From the NCBI GenBank assembly GCA_024640365.1, contig JAHEFE010000001.1, positions 118,348-182,347 of the forward strand: a DNA stretch of 64,000 bases. The letters are read 5' to 3'. Origin of the DNA: Woeseiaceae bacterium (lineage in GTDB: Bacteria > Pseudomonadota > Gammaproteobacteria > Steroidobacterales > Woeseiaceae). Both the position numbers and the translations under genes were made by a program. The stretch's first letter is position 1. Each line of letters begins with the position of its first letter. Of this stretch, positions 40,023 to 48,680 are shown piece by piece. The notes beneath the pieces were generated by a model. The model made no database searches and was not told the DNA's origin. It was given only the letters and a program-made list of their open reading frames with translations.

Positions 40023-41261
40023 ATGTCCAAGCGTGGAGACAAAAATTTGATCGTGGGGTTGGACATAGGAACCTCTAAAGTTGTCGCGATTGTCGGGGAA
40101 GTGACCGAAAGCGGCACCATCGAAGTTGTCGGAATTGGTTCTCACCCATCTCGCGGATTGAAGAAAGGTGTGGTCGTGAATATCGAATCGACCGTGCATT
40201 CAATACAGCGGGCCGTTGAAGAGGCGGAATTGATGGCCGGGTGTGATATTCACTCGGTCTATACCGGCATTGCCGGCAGCCATATTCGCAGCCTGAATTC
40301 GCACGGCATCGTGGCGATTCGTGACAAGGAAGTGAGCGCCGGAGACGTTGATCGTGTAATCGATGCCGCCAAGGCCGTAGCAATACCTGCAGATCAAAAA
40401 ATCCTCCATATTCTACCCCAGGAATTCCTGATCGATAGCCAGGAAGGAATCCGCGAGCCCATTGGGATGTCGGGTGTGCGACTCGAAGCAAAGGTGCACA
40501 TGGTTACGGGTGCCGAGAGTGCTGCCCAAAACATCGTTAAGTGCGTACAGCGTTGCGGTCTCGAAGTGGACGACATCGTACTTGAACAGCTGGCATCGAG
40601 TTATTCCGTACTTACGGAGGATGAGAAAGAGCTGGGTGTATGCATCGTGGACATTGGTGGTGGCACAACCGATATAGCGGTCTTCCTGGGTGGTGCGATT
40701 CAGCACACTGCGGTGATACCAATCGCTGGCGATCAGGTGACCAACGACATCGCCGTATCGATGCGGACGCCAACCCACTATGCCGAAGAAATCAAAATCA
40801 AATACGCCTGTTGTCTGTCGCAATTGGCGAATTCAGACGAGTCAATTGAAGTGCCGAGTGTCGGTGATCGTCCGCCACGACGGCTGGCACGGCAGACCTT
40901 GGCTGAGATAGTTGAGCCACGTTACGAAGAGCTCTTCGGACTGATACGCGATGAGTTACGTCGCAGTGGTTTCGAGGAATTGATCGCAGCCGGCATCGTG
41001 CTGACAGGGGGCAGCTCCAAGATGGAGGGTGCTGTCGAACTGGCTGAGGAAGTCTTTCATATGCCAGTACGACTCGGCTCTCCGCAGTACGTGGAAGGGT
41101 TGGTTGATGTGATCCGTAATCCGATCCATGCAACAGGCGTCGGGTTGCTCCTTTACGGTCACGAAAACATGGCCCGGCGTGGACAGCGCAGCGCGCCGAT
41201 AGGCGGAAGTATTTTAGATGTGTTCGGAAGAATGAAGGCCTGGTTTCAAGGGCAATTCTGA
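40023..41261 (+). CDS. ftsA: Cell division protein FtsA
   Basis: A 412-residue actin-like ATPase. Phosphate loop 1 is GLDIGTSKVVAIVGE, phosphate 2 is CIVDIGGGTTDIAVF and the adenosine motif is AAGIVLTGGSSKMEG. The C-terminal amphipathic tail FGRMKAWFQGQF is the membrane-targeting sequence. It tethers FtsZ filaments to the inner membrane and recruits later division proteins. ftsZ begins 78 bases downstream. Confidence 0.97.
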   Translation: MSKRGDKNLIVGLDIGTSKVVAIVGEVTESGTIEVVGIGSHPSRGLKKGVVVNIESTVHSIQRAVEEAELMAGCDIHSVYTGIAGSHIRSLNSHGIVAIRDKEVSAGDVDRVIDAAKAVAIPADQKILHILPQEFLIDSQEGIREPIGMSGVRLEAKVHMVTGAESAAQNIVKCVQRCGLEVDDIVLEQLASSYSVLTEDEKELGVCIVDIGGGTTDIAVFLGGAIQHTAVIPIAGDQVTNDIAVSMRTPTHYAEEIKIKYACCLSQLANSDESIEVPSVGDRPPRRLARQTLAEIVEPRYEELFGLIRDELRRSGFEELIAAGIVLTGGSSKMEGAVELAEEVFHMPVRLGSPQYVEGLVDVIRNPIHATGVGLLLYGHENMARRGQRSAPIGGSILDVFGRMKAWFQGQF

Positions 41262-41287
41262 GCACAGGTACGACCAAGCAAGTGAAG

Positions 41288-41315
41288 TTGAGTGAGTTAA
41301 GTTTTAGTAAATAAT
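41288..41315 (+). promoter_or_regulatory. Candidate sigma-70 promoter for ftsZ
   Basis: TTGAGT and AATAAT with a 16-base spacer lie in the 78-base ftsA-ftsZ gap, about 25 bases before the ftsZ ATG. A good ribosome site GGAGG follows. This would allow extra ftsZ expression over the upstream operon, as in other bacteria. The match is moderate. Confidence 0.4.
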
Positions 41316-41339
41316 TATTATTGAGTGGAGGTTTTCTAA

Positions 41340-42482
41340 ATGTTTGAGTTAATGGATGCACATAGCCAAAGTGCGGTCATCAAAGTAATTGGTGTCGGCG
41401 GCGGCGGTGGCAATGCCGTTGCGCACATGGTTAAGGCGGGTATCGAAGGCGTGGACTTTATTTGCGCCAACACCGACGCCCAGGCTTTGAACAGTGCTCG
41501 CGTACGCACTGCTTTGCAGATTGGTTGCAATATTACGAAGGGTCTTGGGGCCGGCGCCGATCCAGATGTTGGACGTCAGGCTGCCATGGAGGATCGCGAT
41601 CGAATCCATGAGGCCATCGAAGGTGCCGACATGCTGTTTATTACCGCAGGTATGGGCGGTGGCACGGGCACAGGCGCCGCTCCAATTGTGGCGCAGGTAG
41701 CGAAAGAGCTTGGCATTCTTACTGTTGCCGTGGTTACGCGTCCGTTCGTCATGGAAGGCACCAAGCGTAGCTTGATCGCTGATCAGGGTATCGCCGAACT
41801 GGGTAAATATGTTGATTCGTTGATTACCATCCCCAATGAAAAATTGTTGTCAGTGTTGGGTGGAGAAACAACATTACTTGATGCCTTTGCTGCTGCGAAT
41901 GAAGTCCTGCAAGGTGCTGTTCAGGGTATTGCAGAACTCATCACCCGTCCTGGCCTGATTAACGTCGACTTTGCTGACGTTCGTACAGTCATGTCGGAAA
42001 TGGGTATGGCAATGATGGGTACTGGTACGTCGTCGGGCGAAGGTCGCGCACGGGAAGCCGCGGAAGCTGCAATTTCCAGTCCGCTGCTTGAAGACATTAA
42101 CCTGGCCGGTGCCAACGGCATTCTCGTTAACGTCACTGCCGGTATGGATTTGTCGATTGGCGAATTCCAGGAAGTGGGTAATACGATTAAGGAATTCGCT
42201 TCTGACGATGCCACTGTGGTCATTGGTACCGTAATTGATCCGGAAATGGGCAATACCATTCGCGTCACCGTGGTTGCCACAGGACTGGGTCAGCCCGCGC
42301 GTCACGCACAGGCACCTATCAGAGTAGTGCGTAAGCAGGCGGCTACTGAGCCTAATTATCGCAATCTCGATAAGCCTGCAGTGCAGCGGAAACGCGCTGT
42401 TGGTGACGGACTTGAGGACGATGGAGGAATTCGTGAAGAATTACTCGATATTCCGGCTTTCCTGCGCAGGCAGGCAGACTAG
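41340..42482 (+). CDS. ftsZ: Cell division tubulin homologue FtsZ
   Basis: A 380-residue GTPase. The GTP loop is GGGTGTGAAP, with the N-terminal IGVGGGGGNAV and the T7 loop NVDFADVRTVM that completes GTP hydrolysis. A flexible linker follows about residue 320. The last residues DIPAFLRRQAD are the conserved C-terminal peptide that binds FtsA, ZipA and ZapD (a ZapD gene lies at 48681). Strong ribosome site GGAGG. It is the last gene of the dcw cluster; two hairpins follow. Confidence 0.98.
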   Translation: MFELMDAHSQSAVIKVIGVGGGGGNAVAHMVKAGIEGVDFICANTDAQALNSARVRTALQIGCNITKGLGAGADPDVGRQAAMEDRDRIHEAIEGADMLFITAGMGGGTGTGAAPIVAQVAKELGILTVAVVTRPFVMEGTKRSLIADQGIAELGKYVDSLITIPNEKLLSVLGGETTLLDAFAAANEVLQGAVQGIAELITRPGLINVDFADVRTVMSEMGMAMMGTGTSSGEGRAREAAEAAISSPLLEDINLAGANGILVNVTAGMDLSIGEFQEVGNTIKEFASDDATVVIGTVIDPEMGNTIRVTVVATGLGQPARHAQAPIRVVRKQAATEPNYRNLDKPAVQRKRAVGDGLEDDGGIREELLDIPAFLRRQAD

Positions 42483-42496
42483 AAGGATCGTAACCA

Positions 42497-42525
42497 AGGC
42501 TTCGGACTCTCACTCACCGAAGCCT
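42497..42525 (+). terminator. Hairpin just after ftsZ
   Basis: The stem AGGCTTCGG / CCGAAGCCT (9 bp, 11-base loop) begins 15 bases after the ftsZ stop. There is no T-run after it, so it is a weak intrinsic terminator at best, or an mRNA 3' stabiliser. Confidence 0.45.
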
Positions 42526-42541
42526 GTATAGCCTCGCTCAA

Positions 42542-42567
42542 ACCGGTCCGGCAACTGCCGGACCGGT
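42542..42567. repeat. 26-base near-perfect palindrome after ftsZ
   Basis: Arms ACCGGTCCGGCA and TGCCGGACCGGT (12 bases each) surround a 2-base centre. It is very G+C rich and lacks a T-run on either strand. It could be a protein site or a strong RNA hairpin ending the dcw transcript. Confidence 0.7.
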
Positions 42568-42755
42568 CTCAAGTTTCCGGTTGGCGACCCGCGTATTCAC
42601 GCCCACAGCCTAATCCTTAAGTAGTTATTCGCAAACACCTCGCAACACATTGAAATGCTTGGTTTGATGATTCTTGGTGTGTTAATCTTCGCTTCTGTAA
42701 AGTACCGTCAACGCGCCTTAATCCAATGAATAAGAGACGCGAAAGTGTGCCGGTA
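42568..42755. other. Gene-free interval between ftsZ and lpxC
   Basis: The ftsZ-lpxC gap is 405 bases in all. Beyond the two hairpins near ftsZ and the -10 element near lpxC, I see no open frame with a start and ribosome site and no recognisable RNA family. Confidence 0.5.
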
Positions 42756-42761
42756 TATAAT
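42756..42761 (+). promoter_or_regulatory. Candidate -10 element for lpxC
   Basis: A perfect TATAAT sits 126 bases before the lpxC ATG. No convincing -35 occurs 16-18 bases upstream. The resulting leader of about 120 bases contains a CCGC/GCGG hairpin followed by AATTTTT, which could act as a weak attenuator. Confidence 0.38.
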
Positions 42762-42887
42762 GTCTGACTTACCTGGCGAGCTATGCACCAACCGCGGCCA
42801 GATCTGCGGCAATTTTTACCGGGGTGCTCTTGAGCGTTTTCCGGGTATTTAAGAAGACGACGTAATCAATTTCAGGAAATTGTGGCA

Positions 42888-43796
42888 ATGTTGCGACAAC
42901 GAACAATCAAAACAGCAATCAGAGCAACCGGGGTCGGGCTTCATTCCGGCGATAAAGTTTATATGACATTGCGGCCCGCACCTGAAAATGCAGGAATCAC
43001 CTTTCGTAGAGTCGATCTTGATCATCCCGCAGATGTCCCTGCGGATGCGACATTGGTCGGCGAAACTATGCTTGGCACAACACTGATCAAAAATGGCGTT
43101 AAGGTGGCAACCATTGAGCACCTGATGTCAGCACTTGCCGGTTTGGGAATTGATAACTTGACGGTTGATCTTTCGGCCCCAGAAGTTCCGATTATGGATG
43201 GCAGTGCAGGGCCGTTTGTATTTCTGCTGCAATCAGCCGGTATTGAAGAACAAAACGCAGCGAAGCGTTTTGTTCGTATCAAGAAGAAAATACGCGTTGA
43301 GGAAGATGATAAATGGGCGGAGTTCACACCGTTTGATGGTTTCAAAGTAAATTTCGAGATTTCTTTTAATCATCCTGTGTTCAATAAACAAAGCCAGCAT
43401 GCCTCGATTGATTTTTCATCAACATCTTTCCTCAAGGAAATCAGTCGCGCGCGCACATTCTGTTTTCTTCGCGATGTGGAAACATTGCGCATGCATAACC
43501 TGACGCTCGGTGGCAGCATGGATAACGCCATTGTTCTGGATGACTATCGGATCTTGAATGAAGATGGACTGCGTTATGCGGACGAGTTTGTTAAACACAA
43601 AATTCTTGATGCGATTGGCGACGTTTATTTGCTCGGGCATAGCCTGATTGGTCAGTTATCGGCGCATAAATCAGGGCATGCTCTGAACAACAAATTGCTG
43701 CGTGCGATGCTCGCCGATGAATCAGCGTGGGAGACGGTGACTTTTGACGATTCACGCAAGGCACCCATTTCGTACGCGGCGCCAGCCTACGCCTGA
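42888..43796 (+). CDS. lpxC: UDP-3-O-acyl-GlcNAc deacetylase LpxC
   Basis: A 302-residue zinc deacetylase, the committed step of lipid A synthesis. ATG at 42888 gives [21 protein letters not shown], with AGGA 10 bases upstream; a GTG two codons earlier is less likely. Zinc ligands: H78 in [11 protein letters not shown], and the His/Asp pair around [12 protein letters not shown]. The catalytic His lies in [10 protein letters not shown]. It is downstream of ftsZ, as usual. The tail ends with AAPAYA; no FtsH degradation signal can be judged. Confidence 0.97.
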   Translation: MLRQRTIKTAIRATGVGLHSGDKVYMTLRPAPENAGITFRRVDLDHPADVPADATLVGETMLGTTLIKNGVKVATIEHLMSALAGLGIDNLTVDLSAPEVPIMDGSAGPFVFLLQSAGIEEQNAAKRFVRIKKKIRVEEDDKWAEFTPFDGFKVNFEISFNHPVFNKQSQHASIDFSSTSFLKEISRARTFCFLRDVETLRMHNLTLGGSMDNAIVLDDYRILNEDGLRYADEFVKHKILDAIGDVYLLGHSLIGQLSAHKSGHALNNKLLRAMLADESAWETVTFDDSRKAPISYAAPAYA

Positions 43797-43808
43797 GAGC
43801 TTCGCTGC

Positions 43809-44105
43809 CTAAGTCCTGACTTTAATGGTGCACTTCAACACTGGTCGACCCTCGGTACGTGCCACTGTCATTAACGTATCTGCTTCGTAACGTATGCGCG
43901 ACGCCCAGGTCGATGATTCGCAAATAATTACCAGTTCGCCATCGGGACGCAGGTTCGCAGCTACCAGGTGTTGCGCGAAGTCCGGGGATAGTTTGCTGCG
44001 GAGCTTCGAAGTGAGCGCCTCCATGGCTTGAGCGCGGCTAATAATCTTGCTCAGGCTGTTGCCTGAACTGGCTTGCAGGAGGTTGTCGAGGCGCGAAAAT
44101 GACAT
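43809..44105 (-). CDS. DciA-like protein (DUF721)
   Basis: A 98-residue protein whose core (about residues 35-90: PDFAQHLVAANLRPDGELVI, then SSTWASRIRYEADTL) matches the DUF721/DciA domain. DciA loads the replicative helicase DnaB in bacteria without DnaC. It is short compared with Pseudomonas DciA and lacks a long tail. The location between lpxC and secA on the opposite strand is typical. It converges with lpxC, 12 bases apart. Confidence 0.78.
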   Translation of the reverse strand: MSFSRLDNLLQASSGNSLSKIISRAQAMEALTSKLRSKLSPDFAQHLVAANLRPDGELVIICESSTWASRIRYEADTLMTVARTEGRPVLKCTIKVRT

Positions 44106-44203
44106 AGTTTTGTGATGCAGTTAGCGTTTTAAGCGACTAATAATGACCTAAATCAAGGTTCCTGACCCAGATTCTTGTAATAGATAGCCGCATTATGCAT
44201 ATT

Positions 44204-44295
44204 GTCGGCACGAAAAGGGCATAACCGTTGAAAGACGGCGACGCAGAACCACCGATCTAAGGGAGCAAAATCCTATGATGGCGGGGTAACCGAGT
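44204..44295 (+). ncRNA. Cyclic di-GMP-I (GEMM-I) riboswitch
   Basis: The consensus is followed closely: CACGAAAAGGGCATAACC, a P2 stem CCGTT-GAAA-GACGG with a GAAA tetraloop, the invariant GACGCA, then AACCACCG, the tetraloop receptor pieces TCTAAG (44256) and TATGA (44274), and the closing GGCGGGGTAACCGA. P1 pairs TCGG (44205) with CCGA (44290). The G at 44218 aligns with G20 of the Vibrio Vc2 aptamer, which favours c-di-GMP over cGAMP. It lies in the 305-base gap between dciA and the M23 peptidase and is oriented towards the peptidase gene. Confidence 0.87.
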
Positions 44296-44332
44296 GACTA
44301 TCAGGGACAATTAATAATTAATGGATATTTGG

Positions 44333-44360
44333 TAAAGCGGGATTTATACGCTTTATTTAT
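44333..44360 (+). terminator. Candidate expression-platform hairpin of the riboswitch
   Basis: The stem TAAAGCG / CGCTTTA (7 bp, 9-base loop) is followed by TTTAT, located 38 bases after the aptamer and 50 before the M23 start. It could be the terminator the aptamer controls; the U-run is short. The A+T-rich stretch TTAATAATTAA between them may pair alternatively. Confidence 0.45.
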
Positions 44361-44410
44361 GGTCACAAATTTCATCGCGTTTCGAGCGCTTAGCATCCAG
44401 GGCTTCCTGA

Positions 44411-45346
44411 ATGAATGTAGTAATTTTTGGCAAAGGTTTTGGTAAACCCAGGCAATGGCATGTGTCGGGTCTATCGTTATCTGTTTTAGGTTTGTTGGCG
44501 ACGACGCTTGTTTTTGGCGCAGCTTTTACAGGCGGCCAATGGTATGCACGCATTACCGGATCTGGCCTCAGTCAGGATGCAGTGGCCGCTATTGTCGACA
44601 AGCTAGACAGCGAGCAACAGGCTATCGCCACGACCCGACAGGAAACCGAAGATACGCTGGATGCTCTTGCAATTCGTCTCGGTAAAATGAGCGCCAGGGT
44701 GATTCGACTCGACGCACTGGGTCGCCGTCTTACCGAGATGGCTGATTTTGACGATGGCGAGTTCGATTTTGATTCGGAGCCTGCTCTGGGAGGACCGGAA
44801 GAGCCTGATCAAAGCGGCTCGACTGTGGCCGTCCCCGAGGTCGTCGCGACGCTTGAAAATCTCAACGAGCAACTGGACAACCGCGAGGCACAGCTGTCGG
44901 CCCTGGAAAGCATGATGATGAACCAGAACCTCAGTGATCGGGTCTATCCGCAAGGACGGCCGGTTAAAGCGGGTTGGATGTCATCCTACTTCGGCCGCAG
45001 AACCGATCCTTTTACGGGTAAAACGGCCAATCACCGCGGGGTCGATTTTGCGGGCAAGGAAGGCGCCGATGTAATTGCCGTCGCCGATGGCGTAGTTACC
45101 TGGGTTGGGCCGCGTTCCGGCTATGGCCAGATGGTTGAGATTAACCATGGCAACGGATATTCGACCCGTTATGCGCATAACTCGACTAATCTGGTTGCTG
45201 TAGGTGACGAAGTCAAAAAAGGGCAAACCGTTTCACTGATCGGTGAAACCGGTCGAGCCACTGGCCCAAATCTGCATTTTGAAGTGCTCTACAACGGCAA
45301 TCGGGTTGATCCGGTGAAGTTTATTCGTGAGGGTGCCAGCCGCTAA
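44411..45346 (+). CDS. M23 (LytM) family peptidase-like protein, membrane anchored
   Basis: A 311-residue protein: one membrane helix at about residues 20-42, a coiled-coil region (about 60-110), a very acidic segment (about 115-135), a second coiled coil, then the LytM domain (about 175-311). Zinc ligands H208 and D212 (HxxxD in NHRGVDF) and H289 are present, as is H256 (YAH). The first His of the HxH motif is Asn (N287 in GPNLHFE). M23 enzymes cleave peptidoglycan crosslinks; the substitution may reduce or abolish catalysis, leaving an activator role like EnvC/NlpD. A c-di-GMP riboswitch precedes it, and secA follows. Confidence 0.9.
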   Translation: MNVVIFGKGFGKPRQWHVSGLSLSVLGLLATTLVFGAAFTGGQWYARITGSGLSQDAVAAIVDKLDSEQQAIATTRQETEDTLDALAIRLGKMSARVIRLDALGRRLTEMADFDDGEFDFDSEPALGGPEEPDQSGSTVAVPEVVATLENLNEQLDNREAQLSALESMMMNQNLSDRVYPQGRPVKAGWMSSYFGRRTDPFTGKTANHRGVDFAGKEGADVIAVADGVVTWVGPRSGYGQMVEINHGNGYSTRYAHNSTNLVAVGDEVKKGQTVSLIGETGRATGPNLHFEVLYNGNRVDPVKFIREGASR

Positions 45347-45470
45347 ATCTGGATCTCGTATTGAATTGTGGCCATTTAGACCATAATTCAGGTGTTTCTA
45401 CCGGTGAATTCCTCCGCAGATGGTTTCGTATTCGCCGACTAGTCCGTAAAATACCGCTCTTTATGTCTGT

Positions 45471-45490
45471 GCTCCTGCGCGTTGAGGAGC
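45471..45490 (+). promoter_or_regulatory. Hairpin covering a ribosome site in the secA leader
   Basis: GCTCCT and AGGAGC form a 6-bp stem with an 8-base loop. The right arm contains GAGGAG, the Shine-Dalgarno of the short leader frame at 45498. Pairing would hide that site. Confidence 0.5.
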
Positions 45491-45497
45491 TTTAGTC

Positions 45498-45536
45498 ATG
45501 TGTTTATTCAGGAATTCCAAGTGGCAAACTTTTTAA
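45498..45536 (+). CDS. Candidate leader peptide overlapping the secA start
   Basis: A 12-codon frame, [12 protein letters not shown], starts with ATG 8 bases after GAGGAG and ends with TAA 13 bases past the secA GTG, in another frame. Its better ribosome site and its overlap suggest translational coupling to secA, comparable in principle to secM-secA control in E. coli, though the peptide is unrelated and has no arrest motif. It may also be chance. Confidence 0.35.
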   Translation: MCLFRNSKWQTF

Positions 45537-48226
45537 CCCGTATTTTTGGCAGTCGTAATCAACGTCTCTTGCGTCAGTACTCCAAGACCGTACAAAAAAT
45601 TGGCCAGCTTGAGGATGGCATCAAGGCGCTGAGTGACGAGCAAATCGTCGCCAAGACTGCCGAGTTCCGTGAACGCCATGGTAATGGCGAGTCACTCGAC
45701 AAATTACTTCCCGAAGCCTTTGCAGTAGCTCGCGAAGCCTCAATGCGTGCGATCGGTTTGCGTCCATTCGATGCACAGTTGATTGGCGGTATGGTTTTGC
45801 ACGATGGCAACATCGCTGAAATGCGTACTGGTGAGGGTAAAACGCTGGTTGCGACACTGCCCGCCTATTTGAACGCGATTTCCGGGTTGGGCGTGCACAT
45901 CGTGACGGTTAACGAATACCTGGCGCAACGTGACGCGGAATGGATGCGTCCGGTTTATGAATTCCTGGGATTAACGGTTGGGGTTACCAAGAGCGGTCAG
46001 AACAGCGAAGAAAAACGCGCGGCGTATGCTTGCGATATCGTGTACGCGACCAATAATGAGCTGGGTTTTGATTACTTGCGAGATAACCTGGCGTTTTCGC
46101 AGGAAGATCGCACCCAACACCACCTTAATTTCGCGATTGTCGATGAGGTTGACTCAATCCTGATCGACGAGGCTCGCACACCGTTGATTATTTCGGGGCC
46201 GGCCGAGGAAAGTACCGATTTATACCTCAAGATCAACAAGCTGATTCCGAAGCTCAAAGAGCAGAAAGACGAAGATTCGCCCGGTGACTTCAATAAAGAC
46301 GAGAAGTCCAAGCAGGTTTTCATTTCAGAAGACGGTCATCAACGCGTAGAGGAACTGATGTCGCAGGCCGGTCTGATCGGCCAGGACGAAAGTTTGTATG
46401 ACGCCGCTAACATTCGCTTGCTGCACCACCTTAACGCGGCTTTGCGTGCTCACGTGATGTTCCAGCGCGATGTGGACTACATTGTGTCGGACACGGGCGA
46501 AATTGTCATCGTCGACGAGTTCACTGGCCGTACGATGCCCGGTCGGCGCTGGTCTGATGGTCTGCACCAAGCAGTAGAGGCAAAAGAAGGGGTCGCGGTT
46601 AAACAAGAGAACCAGACGGTTGCCTCGATTACTTTCCAGAACTTCTTCAGGTTATATAACAACCTGTCAGGCATGACCGGTACGGCTGATACAGAAGCCT
46701 TCGAGTTCCAGCAAATTTACGGCCTGGAAGTTGTCGTTATTCCGACCAACAAGCCGATGATTCGTAATGACATGGCAGACCTTGTCTACCTGACCCAGAA
46801 AGACAAGTTCAATGCCATTATCGAGGACATCAAAGATTGCCGCGAGCGCAAGCAGCCAGTGCTGGTTGGTACGACGTCCATCGAGACGTCTGAATACCTG
46901 TCTGGTTTATTGGACAAAGAAAAGATTCATCACGAAGTATTGAACGCGAAGCAGCACGAACGTGAGGCAACAGTCGTGCAGCATGCCGGTCGTCCCGGCG
47001 CAATCACGATTGCCACCAACATGGCCGGCCGTGGTACCGATATCGTACTTGGCGGCAGTCTTGCTGCGGAGATAGAGGAAGCAGGCGAGGGCGCCGACGG
47101 TGCGGCTCTCAAAGCGGATTGGCAACAACGCCATCAACTGGTTCTTGAGGCCGGTGGTCTGCACATTATTGGTACTGAACGTCATGAATCGCGTCGTATC
47201 GATAATCAGTTGCGCGGTCGTTCCGGCCGTCAGGGTGACGCGGGTTCGAGTCGCTTCTACTTGTCGATGGAAGATAATTTGATGCGGATTTTTGGTGATC
47301 CCAATCGCACCAAGGCCTTGTTATCGAGAGCCGGCATGCGTGAAGGTGAAGCGATCGAAAGTAAATTGCTCACCCGCCAGATTGAACGGGCGCAACGCAA
47401 AGTGGAAGGCCACAACTTCGATATTCGTAAGAACCTTCTCGAGTACGATGACGTTGCTAATGACCAGCGCAAGGTGGTTTATCATCAGCGTTCCGAGCTC
47501 ATGGAAGCGGACGAAATTGCAGATGCGGTAACGAGCATCCGTGAAGAAGTTGTGCATGCCATCGTCGATCAGTTTATCCCGCCCGGCAGTCTTGAAGAAC
47601 AATGGGATCCTGAGGGTATGAAACAGTCTGTAGAGGCTGATTTTGGCGTCGAAGTAGATGTCCCGCAGTGGCTGATCGATGAGCCAAAATTGAATGAGGA
47701 AAGCATTCGCCAGCGCTGTCTGGATGCAGTCCAGCAGAGCTACGACCAGAAGGTGGCTGAGATTGGTGAGGGAATTATTCGTCACTTTGAGAAAGCCGTG
47801 ATGTTGCAGCAGTTAGACCATCACTGGAAAGAGCATCTGGGTGCGATGGATTATTTACGCCAGGGCATTCATCTTCGAGGTTATGCGCAGAAGAATCCCA
47901 AGCAGGAATACAAACGGGAAGCATTCGAAATGTTTGGCGTCATGCTGGACCGCGTTAAACACGATGCGATCAGCGTATTGTCCCGTGTGCGCATTCAAAG
48001 TCAGGATGACGTGGAACGTATGGAAGAGAAAAGACGCGCAGCCAAGGCGATGGAATTTCGCCACGCGCAGGCATCGGCTCTCGGCCAGAGCGGCGGAGAG
48101 GAAGCGGCTGCCGAGCAGGAGGCTGCAACGCCATTCGTGCGCGACGCTCGCAAGGTTGGTCGCAACGAACCTTGTCCATGTGGCTCCGGTAAAAAATACA
48201 AACAGTGCCACGGGCGCCTGAGCTAG
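45521..48226 (+). CDS. secA: Preprotein translocase ATPase SecA
   Basis: A 901-residue SecA (E. coli 901). GTG at 45521 with AGGA 7 bases upstream gives [13 protein letters not shown], matching the family; earlier in-frame TTG and GTG codons add unrelated residues. Walker A is [10 protein letters not shown], Walker B is [13 protein letters not shown], and the arginine finger region is GRSGRQGD. The C-terminal zinc motif is [17 protein letters not shown], which binds SecB and ribosomes. It drives Sec-dependent export. Confidence 0.97.
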   Translation: MANFLTRIFGSRNQRLLRQYSKTVQKIGQLEDGIKALSDEQIVAKTAEFRERHGNGESLDKLLPEAFAVAREASMRAIGLRPFDAQLIGGMVLHDGNIAEMRTGEGKTLVATLPAYLNAISGLGVHIVTVNEYLAQRDAEWMRPVYEFLGLTVGVTKSGQNSEEKRAAYACDIVYATNNELGFDYLRDNLAFSQEDRTQHHLNFAIVDEVDSILIDEARTPLIISGPAEESTDLYLKINKLIPKLKEQKDEDSPGDFNKDEKSKQVFISEDGHQRVEELMSQAGLIGQDESLYDAANIRLLHHLNAALRAHVMFQRDVDYIVSDTGEIVIVDEFTGRTMPGRRWSDGLHQAVEAKEGVAVKQENQTVASITFQNFFRLYNNLSGMTGTADTEAFEFQQIYGLEVVVIPTNKPMIRNDMADLVYLTQKDKFNAIIEDIKDCRERKQPVLVGTTSIETSEYLSGLLDKEKIHHEVLNAKQHEREATVVQHAGRPGAITIATNMAGRGTDIVLGGSLAAEIEEAGEGADGAALKADWQQRHQLVLEAGGLHIIGTERHESRRIDNQLRGRSGRQGDAGSSRFYLSMEDNLMRIFGDPNRTKALLSRAGMREGEAIESKLLTRQIERAQRKVEGHNFDIRKNLLEYDDVANDQRKVVYHQRSELMEADEIADAVTSIREEVVHAIVDQFIPPGSLEEQWDPEGMKQSVEADFGVEVDVPQWLIDEPKLNEESIRQRCLDAVQQSYDQKVAEIGEGIIRHFEKAVMLQQLDHHWKEHLGAMDYLRQGIHLRGYAQKNPKQEYKREAFEMFGVMLDRVKHDAISVLSRVRIQSQDDVERMEEKRRAAKAMEFRHAQASALGQSGGEEAAAEQEAATPFVRDARKVGRNEPCPCGSGKKYKQCHGRLS

Positions 48227-48254
48227 ACAGTCATCCTTCGGTGAGGTCGGGCGA

Positions 48255-48656
48255 GTGACTCGTATCCAGGTCATCGCTGGCATACTCATTGATAAGGCCG
48301 GTCGGGTGCTGCTTGCTGAGCGCCTCCACGATCATCCAATGGCGGGCTACTGGGAGTTCCCCGGGGGCAAGATTCAGGTCGGTGAGAGCCCTGAGGCGGC
48401 CCTGGAGCGAGAGCTGGCCGAGGAGCTGGGCATCAGCGACTTACAGCAGCTGCCGTTCATGCAGCTGGAGCATGACTACCCTGATCGTCACGTCGCCCTG
48501 GATTTCAGGCTGGTCACGGCCTGGCGAGGTGTTGCCGAAGGTTTGGAGGGACAGCGCTTGCAGTGGCTAGTGCCGGAGGCAATTGATGACGCGTCGATTC
48601 TCCCGGCTGATGTGCCGGTTCTGACGGCATTGCGGGAAAAGTTGAAACCCGCCTAG
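48255..48656 (+). CDS. mutT: 8-oxo-dGTP diphosphatase MutT
   Basis: A 133-residue Nudix hydrolase. The box GxxxxxExxxxxxxREUxEExGU is intact (G-KIQVG-E, then RELAEELGI). WEFPGGK and the C-terminal LVPEAIDDASILPAD are close to E. coli MutT (129 residues). It removes oxidised dGTP from the nucleotide pool. The start is GTG at 48255. It sits after secA, as in E. coli, and converges with zapD, 24 bases apart. Confidence 0.93.
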   Translation: MTRIQVIAGILIDKAGRVLLAERLHDHPMAGYWEFPGGKIQVGESPEAALERELAEELGISDLQQLPFMQLEHDYPDRHVALDFRLVTAWRGVAEGLEGQRLQWLVPEAIDDASILPADVPVLTALREKLKPA

Positions 48657-48680
48657 CAGACCTTTCCAATGTTCTTTGGC

